Positions 54,001-64,000 of a stretch of DNA of 64,000 nt are shown here, piece after piece (within the stretch, counting starts at the first letter, position 1; every line of letters starts with the position of its first letter). The position numbers and the translations under genes were made by a program. The notes under the pieces are model-generated. The model did no database searches. It saw only the letters and a program-made list of their open reading frames with translations, and was not told the DNA's origin. Source of the DNA: Tetracentron sinense (Eukaryota > Streptophyta > Magnoliopsida > Trochodendrales > Trochodendraceae); assembly GCA_015143295.1 (NCBI GenBank), contig CM026556.1, positions 16,430,547 to 16,494,546 on the forward strand. The letters run 5' to 3'.

Positions 54001-55144
54001 GAAAGTACGGCTGAGCATGGAATACTCAGCGAGTACAAGCTAATAGCTAACCATAACAATAATATGCACCACAACAGGAATACAATACAAGGCAGTAATA
54101 GCATCACAAGAGGAAGCAGTGATAGTATCACAAGAGAAATAGCAGAAGGCATGGTACAATACAATCATCATAACGTGCGTGCATAAATGCGAAAACTCCG
54201 ATAAAACTCATGCTTGGAAACCCAGGTCATGTCTCGGTGTGCCTCGTGGAAATCATGTATGCGTGCATGCATGTATGTCTTGTCATCATCTTGTAAACTT
54301 GTATTATGTAACTTGTGAGCCAGAGGCTAGCACCTGAATCTCCCTGGGCTACCAACCTCCTTGATATATGGTTTTCTTGTGAGCCAGAGGCTAGTACCCG
54401 AATTCCCTGGGCTACCAACCTCCTTGACAATATGTGATTTTTATTACTTGTTTAGTTTTCTTGTGAGCCAAAGGCTAGTACCCGAATGTCCTTGGGCTAC
54501 CAACCTCCTTGACAATATGTGTTTTGGGGTTTTCTTGTGAGCCAGAGGTTAGTACCCGTATCTCCCTGGGCTACCAACCTCCTTGACATGCAATATTTTC
54601 TTGTTGGTTATTATATGCATATGCTCTTGAAATCTCGGTTCATGCTATCATGCGTGCTCGTGTACGTGTCAATCGTGACAATAGTGGAATGAGGATAACA
54701 AGAGAGATATGACATCACAATTCCATTCATAATATATTCATGTGAGCATTTGAGTAATTAACATGGCATTTGAGTATTTGAAGCATTTTCTTCCCTTAAC
54801 TCATGATTTTATAGATTCGGCATTTTGTCAAACACATAACATACATTGTTCCTTAGTAGTTCATCTTCTTCCTTTTTATGCATATTTTCCATTCAATCAC
54901 ACAAGGGTAAGTTTATTATTTGTATAATGCCCATACTCCATTTTCTAATTCACACCCCACACATCATACATCATTCCTTCGGCATCCAATTGCCTCAATC
55001 CATACTCATCCATACCATTCTTCCTTATCTTGTTTATGTTCATTAGAGATAATACATTTCATAAAGAAGAAACCTAATAACAAGGATCACATTCCATATA
55101 GAAACCTAGATTATTGCTAGGGTAAGTTGGTAGGGTGTACTAAC
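53991..55144 (-). other. Predicted LTR intron (S4)
   Basis: Donor TCAAG/GTTAGTAC and acceptor TGTCGGCAG/GT, 1154 bp, aligned with the S3 intron (1158 bp). Confidence 0.45.
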
Positions 55145-55370
55145 CTTGAAAATCAAGCTTGATCTTTGAGGAATCCTTTGATTGAGGATGATTCTAGCTT
55201 GGAATCCTTCAAGCTTGCTCCCTTGAATCTCAATCCCAAAGCCCTCTTTGGATTTTTGCCTTCAATCTCTCCTCATTTTTCCCCTTCTTTCTCTCCTTAG
55301 GTTTAGAAAATCTCCAAATAAAATCCCTAAACAAGACAAGGGTTTAAAACCCCCAAATTCAGAACCTGCT

Positions 55371-55614
55371 ATCGCATGCGATTGATCGCGTACTTATCTG
55401 CGATCGATCGCAGGTCCTTGCAATCGATCGCATATTAATGCGATCTATCGCACATAAACCCGAATACATTGGTCTGATTTCCCTCTGTATGCGATCGATC
55501 GCACACTCTTGCGATCGATCGCACAGGGATCCCCATCTATCGCATATGGTCCCGAGACCTTGGGACCTATTTCGCTTGCATGCGATCGATCGCACCAAAC
55601 CTGCGATCCATCAC
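55371..55614 (-). promoter_or_regulatory. Palindrome cassette of S4 (TGCGATCGATCGCA type)
   Basis: About ten GCGATCGATCGC motifs and variants (GCGATCTATCGC, GCAATCGATCGC), grouped with spacers. It occupies the same slot as the S3 cassette. Confidence 0.82.
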
Positions 55615-55978
55615 ACATCCCAGATTTTGTTGTTTTCTTCTATTTTCCCTTACTTTGGTAATTCAGTCATAACTTGTGACTCAGTTGTCCGGTTTGGACG
55701 ATTCAACTTGCGTTGGATTCGACTTTCGAAGGGGAACATTCTTAACATTTTAGAATTTCCAATTTCTTCCTTATTTATTGACCAAATTACCCCTAAAGTC
55801 GACGGATCAGTAAATGGGTTTCAGTAACTCGAGTTTTCGATATGTCCGACTTAGGAATACTACTTCCTAACACTTCGAGTTTCTTTAAATTTTCTCATTT
55901 CATAGAAATAGGAGGATTAGAAAGGCAAAATGCCTTAGCACGGTTTTTAATACATGGCAAAAGTTCTGGGGTTCTACA

Positions 55979-56239
55979 CAAAGTGCATGTAGGCTTAATG
56001 GAAAAATTCTTCATTTTGATTTAAAATGGGTTTTTTAAATTAATAAAAATGGATCATTAGGATCCGGGGTTTTGATTTTAATCATTAACTAAAACCCCCC
56101 ATTAATTTAATCTCTATTTAGATTGGGTGTTTGATCTCTTGAAAGAGAGAAAACACACTTTTAGTGCATTAATTTCCCTTGTTTCTTTAGTCCCACGTCG
56201 GAAAAGAAGAGAAAATCTAAACTGTTTAATTACCCCCTT
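55979..56239. other. Unassigned DNA between S4 and S5
   Basis: It contains TCCCACGTCGG near 56190, a word common in plant repeats. No gene. Confidence 0.4.
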
Positions 56240-56846
56240 TGTAGAGCCCCGAATTTCACTTGCATTGTTCATGTGAGTAGGGTTGTGAATAGTGCTATGA
56301 ACAGTGTCAATTCAATGGATTTCGTAGAGGTAGGGCCTCCCATGCATATGGGTTGTGCCCAATGGGTTACCTTAGTTTGGTTTAAGAACCTAGGGTTTTG
56401 AGTTCTGAGAATGGACTAGGGTTGGATTCAAGGTAGATGGGGTATGAAAATACCCTCAGTGGCAAGAGGAATGTCTTAACATTATCCTCAACTTGAGAAA
56501 AGTCTAGTTTTGTCATCTCTTATCGGAATTGAGTGATTCTTGAACCATTAGAACCATATTGGAACCCTCTTCAAGGTTCATGTTTAACATTTTTCCAGAT
56601 TTTGAGTCTAAGTTAAGTAAAATGTGGGGTTTCCAAAGTTTTGACGGCTGAAATTCTGGACCAGTCACCTTTATGGCCACTTTGGACCATGAATAAAGAA
56701 GAATTAGGAGTTTTATAAAACATCAAAGTTGTTCCCTTTTGAATAACAAGTCCAACGCAAGTTGAATCATCAATATTCGATGAGCTAGTCAAAAGTTATG
56801 GTCAAAGTACCAAACAATAAAAATCTGGACAGCTCACAGGGATTTG

Positions 56847-56950
56847 GACGATCGATCGTCCCAAGATGACGATCGATCGTTAGGAACCCAGAAATTTGGA
56901 TAGCTTATGGGAATGTGGATGATCGATTGTCCCGACTGACGATCGATTTT
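56847..56950 (+). promoter_or_regulatory. Palindrome cassette of S5 (GACGATCGATCGTC type)
   Basis: Four motifs in two pairs, split by a spacer (56889-56928). Another distinct pair of arms around GATCGATC. It ends about 55 bp before the TATA. Confidence 0.75.
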
Positions 56951-57003
56951 CAGAGCGCAATTTCCTTTTTTTTAAGACACAGAAATGAGGGTTTTTAACC
57001 TCT

Positions 57004-57021
57004 TTGTCTATAAATAGACAA
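57004..57021 (+). promoter_or_regulatory. TATA box inside a perfect inverted repeat (S5)
   Basis: TTGTCTATAAATAGACAA: seven-base arms flanking the TATA core. Confidence 0.7.
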
Positions 57022-58109
57022 TCCATTTGGAGGTTTTGGGTAACCTATAACCTAAAGGAGATTGGAGAAGAGAAGGGAGAGAAATTTGGGGGTTTCCAAA
57101 GAGGGTTTTGATTGAAGAAAGAGGAGATCAAAATCAAGCTTGGGTCTTCAGATCAAGCAAAGACTATGGTGTTTTCTTCATCCTCAAGGTTGGATCCCCC
57201 TCTATCAAGCTTGGGGGTTTTCTACTTAAGGATTTTCTTCAAGATCAAGCATTGATCCTCAAAGGTTAGTACGCCCTCCTAGTTAGCGTAGTAATAACCT
57301 AGATTTCCTTAAGAATGATTATGGATTTAGCTTGTATATTCTATTTTCTTGAGATCAACCAATATTTCTCTAAAATGTGAAAAGTTAACTAAATGTATAT
57401 GGATGTGTGGAATGGAGAGAGAGTTGAGGCGATTGGATGCCATGTAGGATGTGGTTGTGATGAATGTGTGCGATGAAAAATGATGGAAGGGCAATGTACA
57501 CATAATGAATGCACCCTATGTGTTTGATGAAATGTTTGGCAATGAAATATGAAATAAAATGGCCTAATGAAATGTCAAGTGTTTGATGAATTGCATGTAT
57601 GAGAAATTAATGAACTAAATCAAGACTATGAAAGCATGGCTTAGGGAGTTTTCCAAAATGGTAATTGGATCAATAATCTATGTATTTTCTCAACTACTCG
57701 CATGACTATAGAAAGCTTGGAAATGTTACATGTTACTCCTTGAATTATTCATATCTGTATGAAATGTTGGACATTATGTGTTTGTTGAAACGCATGTATA
57801 GGCTTGAAAACCTAAGACTAAGAAAATGGGAGTTAAAAGCTTATAGAATTATTGAATGCTAGATGTTTGATAAAACGCATGTATGGACTTCAGAATCTAA
57901 GACCATGTAAACATGATTTAGGAGTTCGCCCTAACTTGGAGAAATTGGCTAGCATGCTCTATATGTTAAGTTAATCTTCTGACATGCCTATAGAAATGTT
58001 GAATTGCCATACGATGTCTTTTAAATTGTTTCATGTAATTATGTTCACGAAATTGGCAAACACAAGCGCTCATGCATGCATGAACCTAATTGTAAAGTCC
58101 ATGTTTCAG

Positions 58110-59262
58110 TGTTGGCTTATTCCGGTGTCAAAACAAGTGAGTCTAAGTGATTAATTGTGTATTATGTGTCATTGCCTTCAAGCATCCACGACAAGTGAAG
58201 TTGAAGAACAAAGAAGATTGGTTGAAGACTCGGTTGATCATTTCCTTTGTTTCACTCATAGGATGGTAAGTGACCTAGATACCATGTTACCTTAGGTGGG
58301 AATTGACTTAGAATAAACATAATATGATACCTTAGGTGGTAATGGTCTTAGACTAATCATATGACCCTAGGTGATGAGATATGTAGTGCAAAACAAGTTT
58401 AAAAGTCTGAAATTTCTCAAAAAATTAAGGTTGCTTGTAGGTGGCATATCTCCCAAACCGTAGCTTGGATTTTGCTCCATAATATATCAAATCGACCATA
58501 TCAAAAAGAGCTACAACTTTTATGGAGGGTGTAAGAGCTGAAAATAAAGGTTTAAATTGAGTTTGCACCTCAAGGTCGACCCTAGGCACTTTGGGTCGAC
58601 CCTGGGTATAGAAACTTTACTATGGAAAAACAAGGCAGAGAATGGAAAAACCCAAGGTCGACGACCTTGAGCAACACTTGGGTCAACCGAACTCTCCTAT
58701 TGGGTCAACCCAAGTGCCTCTTAGGGAAACCCTGATATGGGAAAATTTTCTTATTCGGTTTTTTCTTGCCACTTTGGTTTTTAGCAACTTCTAAGCATGG
58801 GTTTTGAATTCCCTATATAACTAAAACCTTTCCAATACAAAAATTGTGATTTTGGAAGTGTGTTGAGAGTACTTTAAGCTATCTCTAGAGTTCATAAAAG
58901 CTCTATTTTTTATAGTCTCTCCTCCCCTTTGTTAGTCCTTCTCCCATCCTAGATTTTGCAAGCCAATGCATCAATCTTGCTTACTTGGACTTTTCCATTG
59001 ATGGAATCCTTCTAAGATTTGATTTTAGTCAAACCATCAACCCGTTCTGGATAGACCAACTTGGCCGGAGTGTTCTGAAGCCTTTGTGAAGGAGATCGAT
59101 CCGAGAATGATCGTGGATGTGTGATTTGGTCGGTGGAATCTGAAGCCGTCATTGATGGAGATCGATTGAAAGATCGTGGTTGTTTTCGAGACACAAAGAA
59201 AAATACGAGTGGCTACGGTTGATCATGGGACTTGTGAGTACGTGATGACTTTTCGAGTCATG
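58110..59262 (+). mobile_element. S6: probable copia-type LTR, 5' part, interrupted by S7
   Basis: It starts TGTTGGCTTATTCCGG, with a cassette of GGTCGACC / GGGTCAACC motifs (58573-58710) and TATA CCCTATATAA at 58811-58820. It ends at 59262 where S7 starts. There is no coding region, so superfamily assignment rests on the TGTTGG start and the leader style and is weak. Confidence 0.55.
58573..58710 (+). promoter_or_regulatory. Palindrome cassette of S6 (GGTCGACC type)
   Basis: AAGGTCGACCCTAGG, TTTGGGTCGACCCTGG, AAGGTCGACGACCTTG and two GGGTCAACC units in two clusters with a ~50-bp spacer, about 100 bp upstream of the TATA. Confidence 0.65.
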
Positions 59263-61626
59263 TGTAAGCACCCAATTTTTACATCCCATCTAACCATGGT
59301 CAAAGTCCTTTAACCATGGTCACCCCCTGCAAAATCCCCTAAGCCTAGGTAAGCCTTTAGTTAGTCCTAAGTAAACCCCAGCTAAACCCTCGACTCAACC
59401 ATAGTTAAACCCTAGGACCCCTCCCTAGTTTAACCCTAGTTGAACCCTAGTACAAAAACCCATGTCAAAACTTAGCCCTAGGTGACCCTAGCCAAAACCC
59501 TAGCCGTGCCCTAGAGCCCATAGGCCTTAAACCCTAAGTCCATGGCTATAGGGCCTAACCCCTAATCTAAGCCCATAAGGCCCGAAAACCCTAAGGCAAA
59601 AACCCCCATACCTGTACATGCTGGGTCAGGCCCAATTCAAACCAAGTCTCTTATTGTTGGTAGAGGGTCTACCGAAAATTAAAAATAACTTGTTTCATAT
59701 TGTCGGTAGACCCTCTACCGACAGTATTTGAACTTCAGTTTGTAGATTGCGAACACCCCTACACACTCAACCCTCACTTCAAGCTCTCCCTTCAGGCCTC
59801 TCACTTGACCTCCACTAGGTCTAATACCATTCTCCACCTTCATTTTAATCCCTCCTAGGTCCCTTGGAGTTTTCCCTATAAAACCCAACCACCACCACAC
59901 TGCAAACGATCGGCAGACCTCTATAGGTGAACCTCTGCTACAAAACCCAATCCTAAGCCCATCTCAGGTTAGTGAAACCTTCACCCAGCATCCAGGGAGC
60001 ATCCTAGATCCCTCTGTTTGAACTACATAGCACCCCAGTGTGCATTCCCACCGTGCACAGACCTCCTCAGCCTCGGTTGAAAACAGAGCACAGGGTAGGG
60101 ACCCCCCTACCCATTTTTCTTATTGCTCTATTCATCAAGTGAGCCCCTGGTCCTCTCTAGGGGACTATTATTGTTGTTGCTTGATTAGTTTCAGTTCAAA
60201 CCCAGCATAAGGGTGTTCACCCACCTTGTTCATAGGTGTGGTGAACCCCCTACGGGTATAGCACCTTTCCAAAGCATGGTAATCTCAATACCGCCATTCC
60301 TGGTTGAGCTCTGTAAAGAATGTCGGTGAGCCTTCTACCGACACACTGTTTTTTGTCTACATTCAGATTGGCGGTAAAACTTTTACCGCCAATATGTTGT
60401 TTCTATTGCAGTGACTTTGCACCTCTGTGGGGCCCACTTCAGGCATCCCCTGGGGCCCACACAAGGCTTGAAATGTTCCCAGGAGTCCCCTCTACACTCC
60501 CATGATCTTGGTCCACCGTGGGTTACACCCTAACCCTAGTTAGCAGAGGCAGAAATACAGGTTAAAAATGCTGTTCTTAATGTCAGTAATCCACTTACCG
60601 ACATTGACTTTTTTTTATTTCTAGGCTTTTGCAGGGGCCCAGTCCTGGTAGGAGGCCACTTTAGGCCCTGCCTAGCCCCCTGTGTCAACCTTGGACATTA
60701 ATAGACCCTTAACCACGGTTAAATACACCTCCCGGTTAACATTTAATCGCGGTTAAGCACCACTTAACCCCACAAATTTTGGAAATTAATTAGAAATTCT
60801 TAAAAATCACTTGGACCATAAAACTGACTTTGGCCCTCTCCCTAACCCTGGTTAGCAACCCTAACCACAGTTAGAACCCCTTAACTTTGGTTAGCAACCC
60901 TAATCGTAGTTAATTTCAGTTTATGGCCTACTGGGCCTAAAAACCAATTGTACCGGACTTATCTTCGGCCTACCGGGCCTCTCCTTAGCCTACCGGGCTA
61001 TATCTCACATCCCCTTAACTGTGGTTAGCAACCCTAACTATAATTAGTTCGGCCTAACCCCGATTAGCAACCCTTACCCGGGCTGGACTCTGTCTTAGTC
61101 TACCGGACTACCCCCTAAGCCTACCGGCCTCGTATACCTTGCACTTGACCCTCCTCGGTCAACCAAACCCTAGTCTACCGGACTAATCTACGTTAGCCAC
61201 CCCTGGTGCACACACACATGTCCCTAGCCTCAGCACAGGCTCACGTGCCAGAACTACGCTCGGTCTAATCTCACCCTGTGAGTACATAGGCAACCCAACA
61301 CGGGTTTGACCCCAGTTAGCTTTTCCTTTCTTGGATTAGTGTTAACTTAAAACACTCCGGCATTCTAATCAAAATTAAATTTAGTTGGCTTAAGCCTGGA
61401 GAGTACAGAACCGTTTTAAAACGGAAGCCTCGGGGTGCCTAACACCTTCTCCGGACTTAACTGAACCTCTTACCCTAATCTTATTCGCAGACCAAGACCT
61501 TATCCAAACTCGGGGGACTTATCCCTTCTGAATGAATAGGTAGCGACTCTTAATCAAATCCTTTCACACCCGTGAGGGTATCAAGTACCTACACACTAGT
61601 GAGTGTCACAAAAATCCGTGCTCACA
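59263..61626 (+). repeat. S7: 5' LTR of a Tat/Ogre-like gypsy element
   Basis: TGTAAGCACCCAATTTTT...AATCCGTGCTCACA. It is followed by 'acgactttactggggag', which resembles the primer region of Tat/Ogre elements. It contains spaced hairpins with TCGGTAG/CTACCGA arms (59645-59730, 60322-60345), TTGGCGGTAAAA/TTTTACCGCCAA (60369-60393) and a weaker one near 60579, plus many TTAACCNNGGTTAA and CCTACCGGG words (60660-61190). No ORF. Confidence 0.65.
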
Positions 61627-62261
61627 GCTCTAACGACTTTACTGGGGAGTTGCTTTTAGGGTTCAACCGGGAACCTAGGTTTAAGCCAACTAAACCTTAA
61701 TCTTAATTAAAATACCTATGCGTTTAAACTAACACTAATCATTTTACATCTCTTGGTTAATTGTGTACTGTGTATTCGTACATGTCATAGTAATGTAATT
61801 ATCCTACTCAACCCAGTAGATAGACTTATTACGTTAACGGATGCTAGATGATCATCCTTAGTGTTATTAGCTTAAACGTCTTGGAGGTCAGCAGAGTTAT
61901 TCATGTTGGGTGATTACCCCCAGGGAAGGATTCTGAACGCTCCCACTTACACCAATCGTCCATTTTCAGGTATATTCTATGCCAGGGAGTTGCATATGCG
62001 GTGTTAAATGATCCCCCCTATCCTACTAGGAACGCACTTGCATCAAACCAGCATTCATACATATAGCTTAGGCAAGGGTATAGTCTACAAGCAGCCCACC
62101 CAGGGAGGGCTACTATAAACCCTAACCTGCTTACACCTTACACCTGCCCCCAGTCATGGTTGACTACCCGAGCACATTCTACCCGGATAACCACCCACCC
62201 AGGGACATGTAATGAATCAAACCTGTACTTGTAATAAACTACATCCAACCCTGCTTCCCGA
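61627..62261 (+). other. S7 internal leader
   Basis: Untranslated sequence after the S7 LTR with repeated 'cccagggagg' words (61918, 62100, 62200). It is cut by S8. Confidence 0.5.
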
Positions 62262-64000
62262 TGTAGACCCGAGATTTTAACCCCCACTCCCGATCAGGAT
62301 TGAACCCGATGAGGAATAGTACTAAAAATATTGAAAAGAGAGAGTCGCCACCTATTTAGATTGTGAGGGTAAATAGGGTCCCTTAAAAGGTTGGATAAGG
62401 CTTTGGTCAGAAATAGAGTTTAAAGTAAGAATTCATTTGAGTTAGGGGAAGCTGTTAGGCACCCCTAAACTCTCATCCGGAGATGGTTACCTACTCCCTA
62501 AGTCTGAATTAAAGTGGGGGAAACCATAATAGAAGCTTCTATTTCATATATATGCATATGAACAGTAATGTACAAGTTGAAATAAGCAGGGACAGGATAT
62601 GGATTTTATCCTAGGTGAGCTGAACCGATCAGGGTTGCCTACGTATCCACTGTAAGTGGGCAAGCTACACATAGTTCCAAATGGGTAGTTGATGGTTTGA
62701 TTTGGATTGTTTGGATTGTGGGTGCTTGATAGGCTGAGATTTGTCTTTGGATGTTAAAGTGTTTTTGAATTATTTGAGCTCCAGTTCAGGAGCATTTGGG
62801 CATTTTATGCTCTTGCCGGGGAGCATTTGGACAGTATTAGCTCATGTCAAGGAGCATCAGGACAGTTTTAGCTCATGTCAAGGAGCATCTGGGTTGGGTT
62901 AGGGTTTGATAGGATTTAAACCAGGGTTTGAAGCGAGGTTTGAACCGAGGTTCGGACAGAGATTTGGCAGGATAGGCTATGTTTGAACCGATGTTCGGGC
63001 AGAGGTTCGACAGGGTAGGCTATGTTAAAATCGAAGTTCGGGCAGAGGTTTGACAGGGTAGGATAGGTTTAAGTAAAACTGGGCAGGGGTTCAACAAGGC
63101 AAGCGGTCTAAGTATTTTTAAAATAATAAAATAATTTTAGACTAATAAAAGACTAAGCAAACGTCAGAGTTTGGCGATATTTTACCTTCCGGGAAATTTG
63201 AAAAGATTTCTAAAAAGGGGTCCCGAGAATCGACCCTTCGCAATCGACTTTTTCGGGAATCCGAGCGCCCTAAGAAGAACTTTGAAATCGAAAAGGGACA
63301 GAGAGGGAGAAGGAATTGGTGATAAATGAAGGAAGAGAGGGGGGTACTTATATTGTTTTGGAATAGAGACTGTGCCGTTTTAAAGGGCGTGATTTAATAT
63401 ATTTTAATGAATAGTAAAGCGGTGTGAACAGTGGGGCGGTAACTCAGATAACACTAAATCCGCGTCGTTTTAAAAGGCAAGATTTAATATATTTTATTAT
63501 GGACAAATAAAACAATAAAAAATGAAGTTTGCAGTGCAAGTGGGGCCCACATGGTCCCTTGCCTTTTAAAAGGGTGAGGTTGCCCCTTGGGGCCTGCAAA
63601 AAACTATTTTTTTGGGGTTTTTTGGTTTATGCTCAAATTTGCCGAAAAACTGTTTTTGTCGTTTTAAGCCCATTTTTAGCCAGAAAATAGCCGAAATTGA
63701 ACCAAAAATTTCTAAAATTATCTCGGATGAAATCATAATTTTTGAGCACTTTTCAGGGGCATTTTGGTCATTTTACACTCTAGGGGCATTTCGGTCATTT
63801 TCTACCGTTTTGAGCCCAATTTAATTCCAAAAATAACCAAAATTCATCAAAAAATTTGTAAAATAATTTTGGAAAACATGACAACTTTTTGACACTTTTT
63901 TATGGGTATTTTGGTCATTTTTCACCCTAAGGGTATTTTGGTCATTTTTTACCTGAGGGGCGTTTTTGAAAATCGAAGCCCACGGAAAGAGGGTTTTAAA
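62262..64000 (-). mobile_element. S8: Tat/Ogre-like LTR in minus orientation, 5' end outside window
   Basis: In plus orientation it starts TGTAGACCCGAGATTT. Its minus strand carries 'ggggtgcctaaca', 'ccttatccaa' and 'ataggtggcgactct' in the same order as the last 250 bp of the S7 LTR, so it is a related family in the opposite direction. The far end has diverged repeats of about 190 bp with 'gggcattttggtcatttt' (63750-63960). No coding. Confidence 0.55.

Larger units (their letters stand above)
53567..55978 (-). mobile_element. S4: solo LTR, same family as S3, minus orientation (2412 bp)
   Basis: In plus orientation TGTCGCGCCCC...GGGGTTCTACA, flanked by CAAAG (53562-53566, 55979-55983). It shares with S3 the four-copy tandem array (54312-54595), the donor, the palindrome CTGAGTATTCCATGCTCAG, the acceptor and the micro-ORF, but its U3 palindromes are TGCGATCGATCGCA instead of ACCGATCGATCGGT. 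Confidence 0.94.
56240..58109 (+). mobile_element. S5: gypsy-type LTR, 5' part, interrupted by S6
   Basis: It starts TGTAGAGCCCCGAATTTC and has the shared U3 block (tccaacgcaagttgaatcat near 56750), a palindrome cassette (56847-56950), TATA at 57009-57016 and donor CAAAG/GTTAGTAC at 57264. It then has the 'gttgaggcgattggatgcca' block also found in G1 and S3. It stops at 58109 where S6 begins; the acceptor and micro-ORF side is not reached. Confidence 0.8.

Overview
This window looks like plant intergenic heterochromatin, and no intact host gene was found. The evidence for a plant is the mix of Ty3/gypsy chromovirus elements, SIRE-like Ty1/copia elements with an extra 3' ORF, a CACTA terminus, a tRNA-derived SINE and a decayed fragment resembling a plant U-box (PUB) gene. 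I cannot name the species; a repeat-rich flowering plant is my inference.

Left part (1-46531). The base layer is an old minus-strand chromovirus, G0. Its 5' LTR is at 44589-46531 and its 3' end lies left of the window. Later insertions split it. (1) G1, a young plus-strand chromovirus (1-9598, 5' LTR cut by the window edge), sits in the G0 integrase. (2) A solo LTR, S2 (9952-13640, target duplication ATGTA), contains an opposite solo LTR, S1 (9998-11848, GTGTG). (3) C1, a minus-strand SIRE-like copia (17769-44418, CTAAT), sits in the G0 leader. C1 carries a G1-family solo LTR (26101-39056, GTTCT), which contains C2, another SIRE-like copia (28489-38850, ATTTC). C1 also carries solo LTR S3 (39839-42205, TTTAT). 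The nesting is four layers deep.

Right part (46532-64000). About 7 kb of low-copy-looking DNA holds a CACTA end with a SINE inside it and a broken PUB-like exon. Then come solo LTR S4 (53567-55978, CAAAG) and a chain of interrupted elements S5, S6, S7 and S8, each apparently inserted into the one before.

The main interest is in how the LTRs are built. The G1, S1, S2, S3, S4 and G0 LTRs share one plan: a conserved U3 block, an exchangeable cassette of family-specific palindromes, a TATA box in several, a 5' splice donor, a 0.7-1.2 kb intron, an almost invariant 19-bp palindrome, a 3' splice acceptor, and a short exon. That exon encodes an acidic peptide with a P-W-V-E-E-E-Y core whose differences between families are nearly all synonymous. 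The palindrome cassette is shared between copia C2 and gypsy S1-S3. It differs between the sister LTRs S3 and S4, and in C1 it is also repeated between pol and the env-like ORF. G1 and G0 also carry a GT-AG intron exactly between gag and protease. All similarity statements come from reading by eye; no search or alignment was run.
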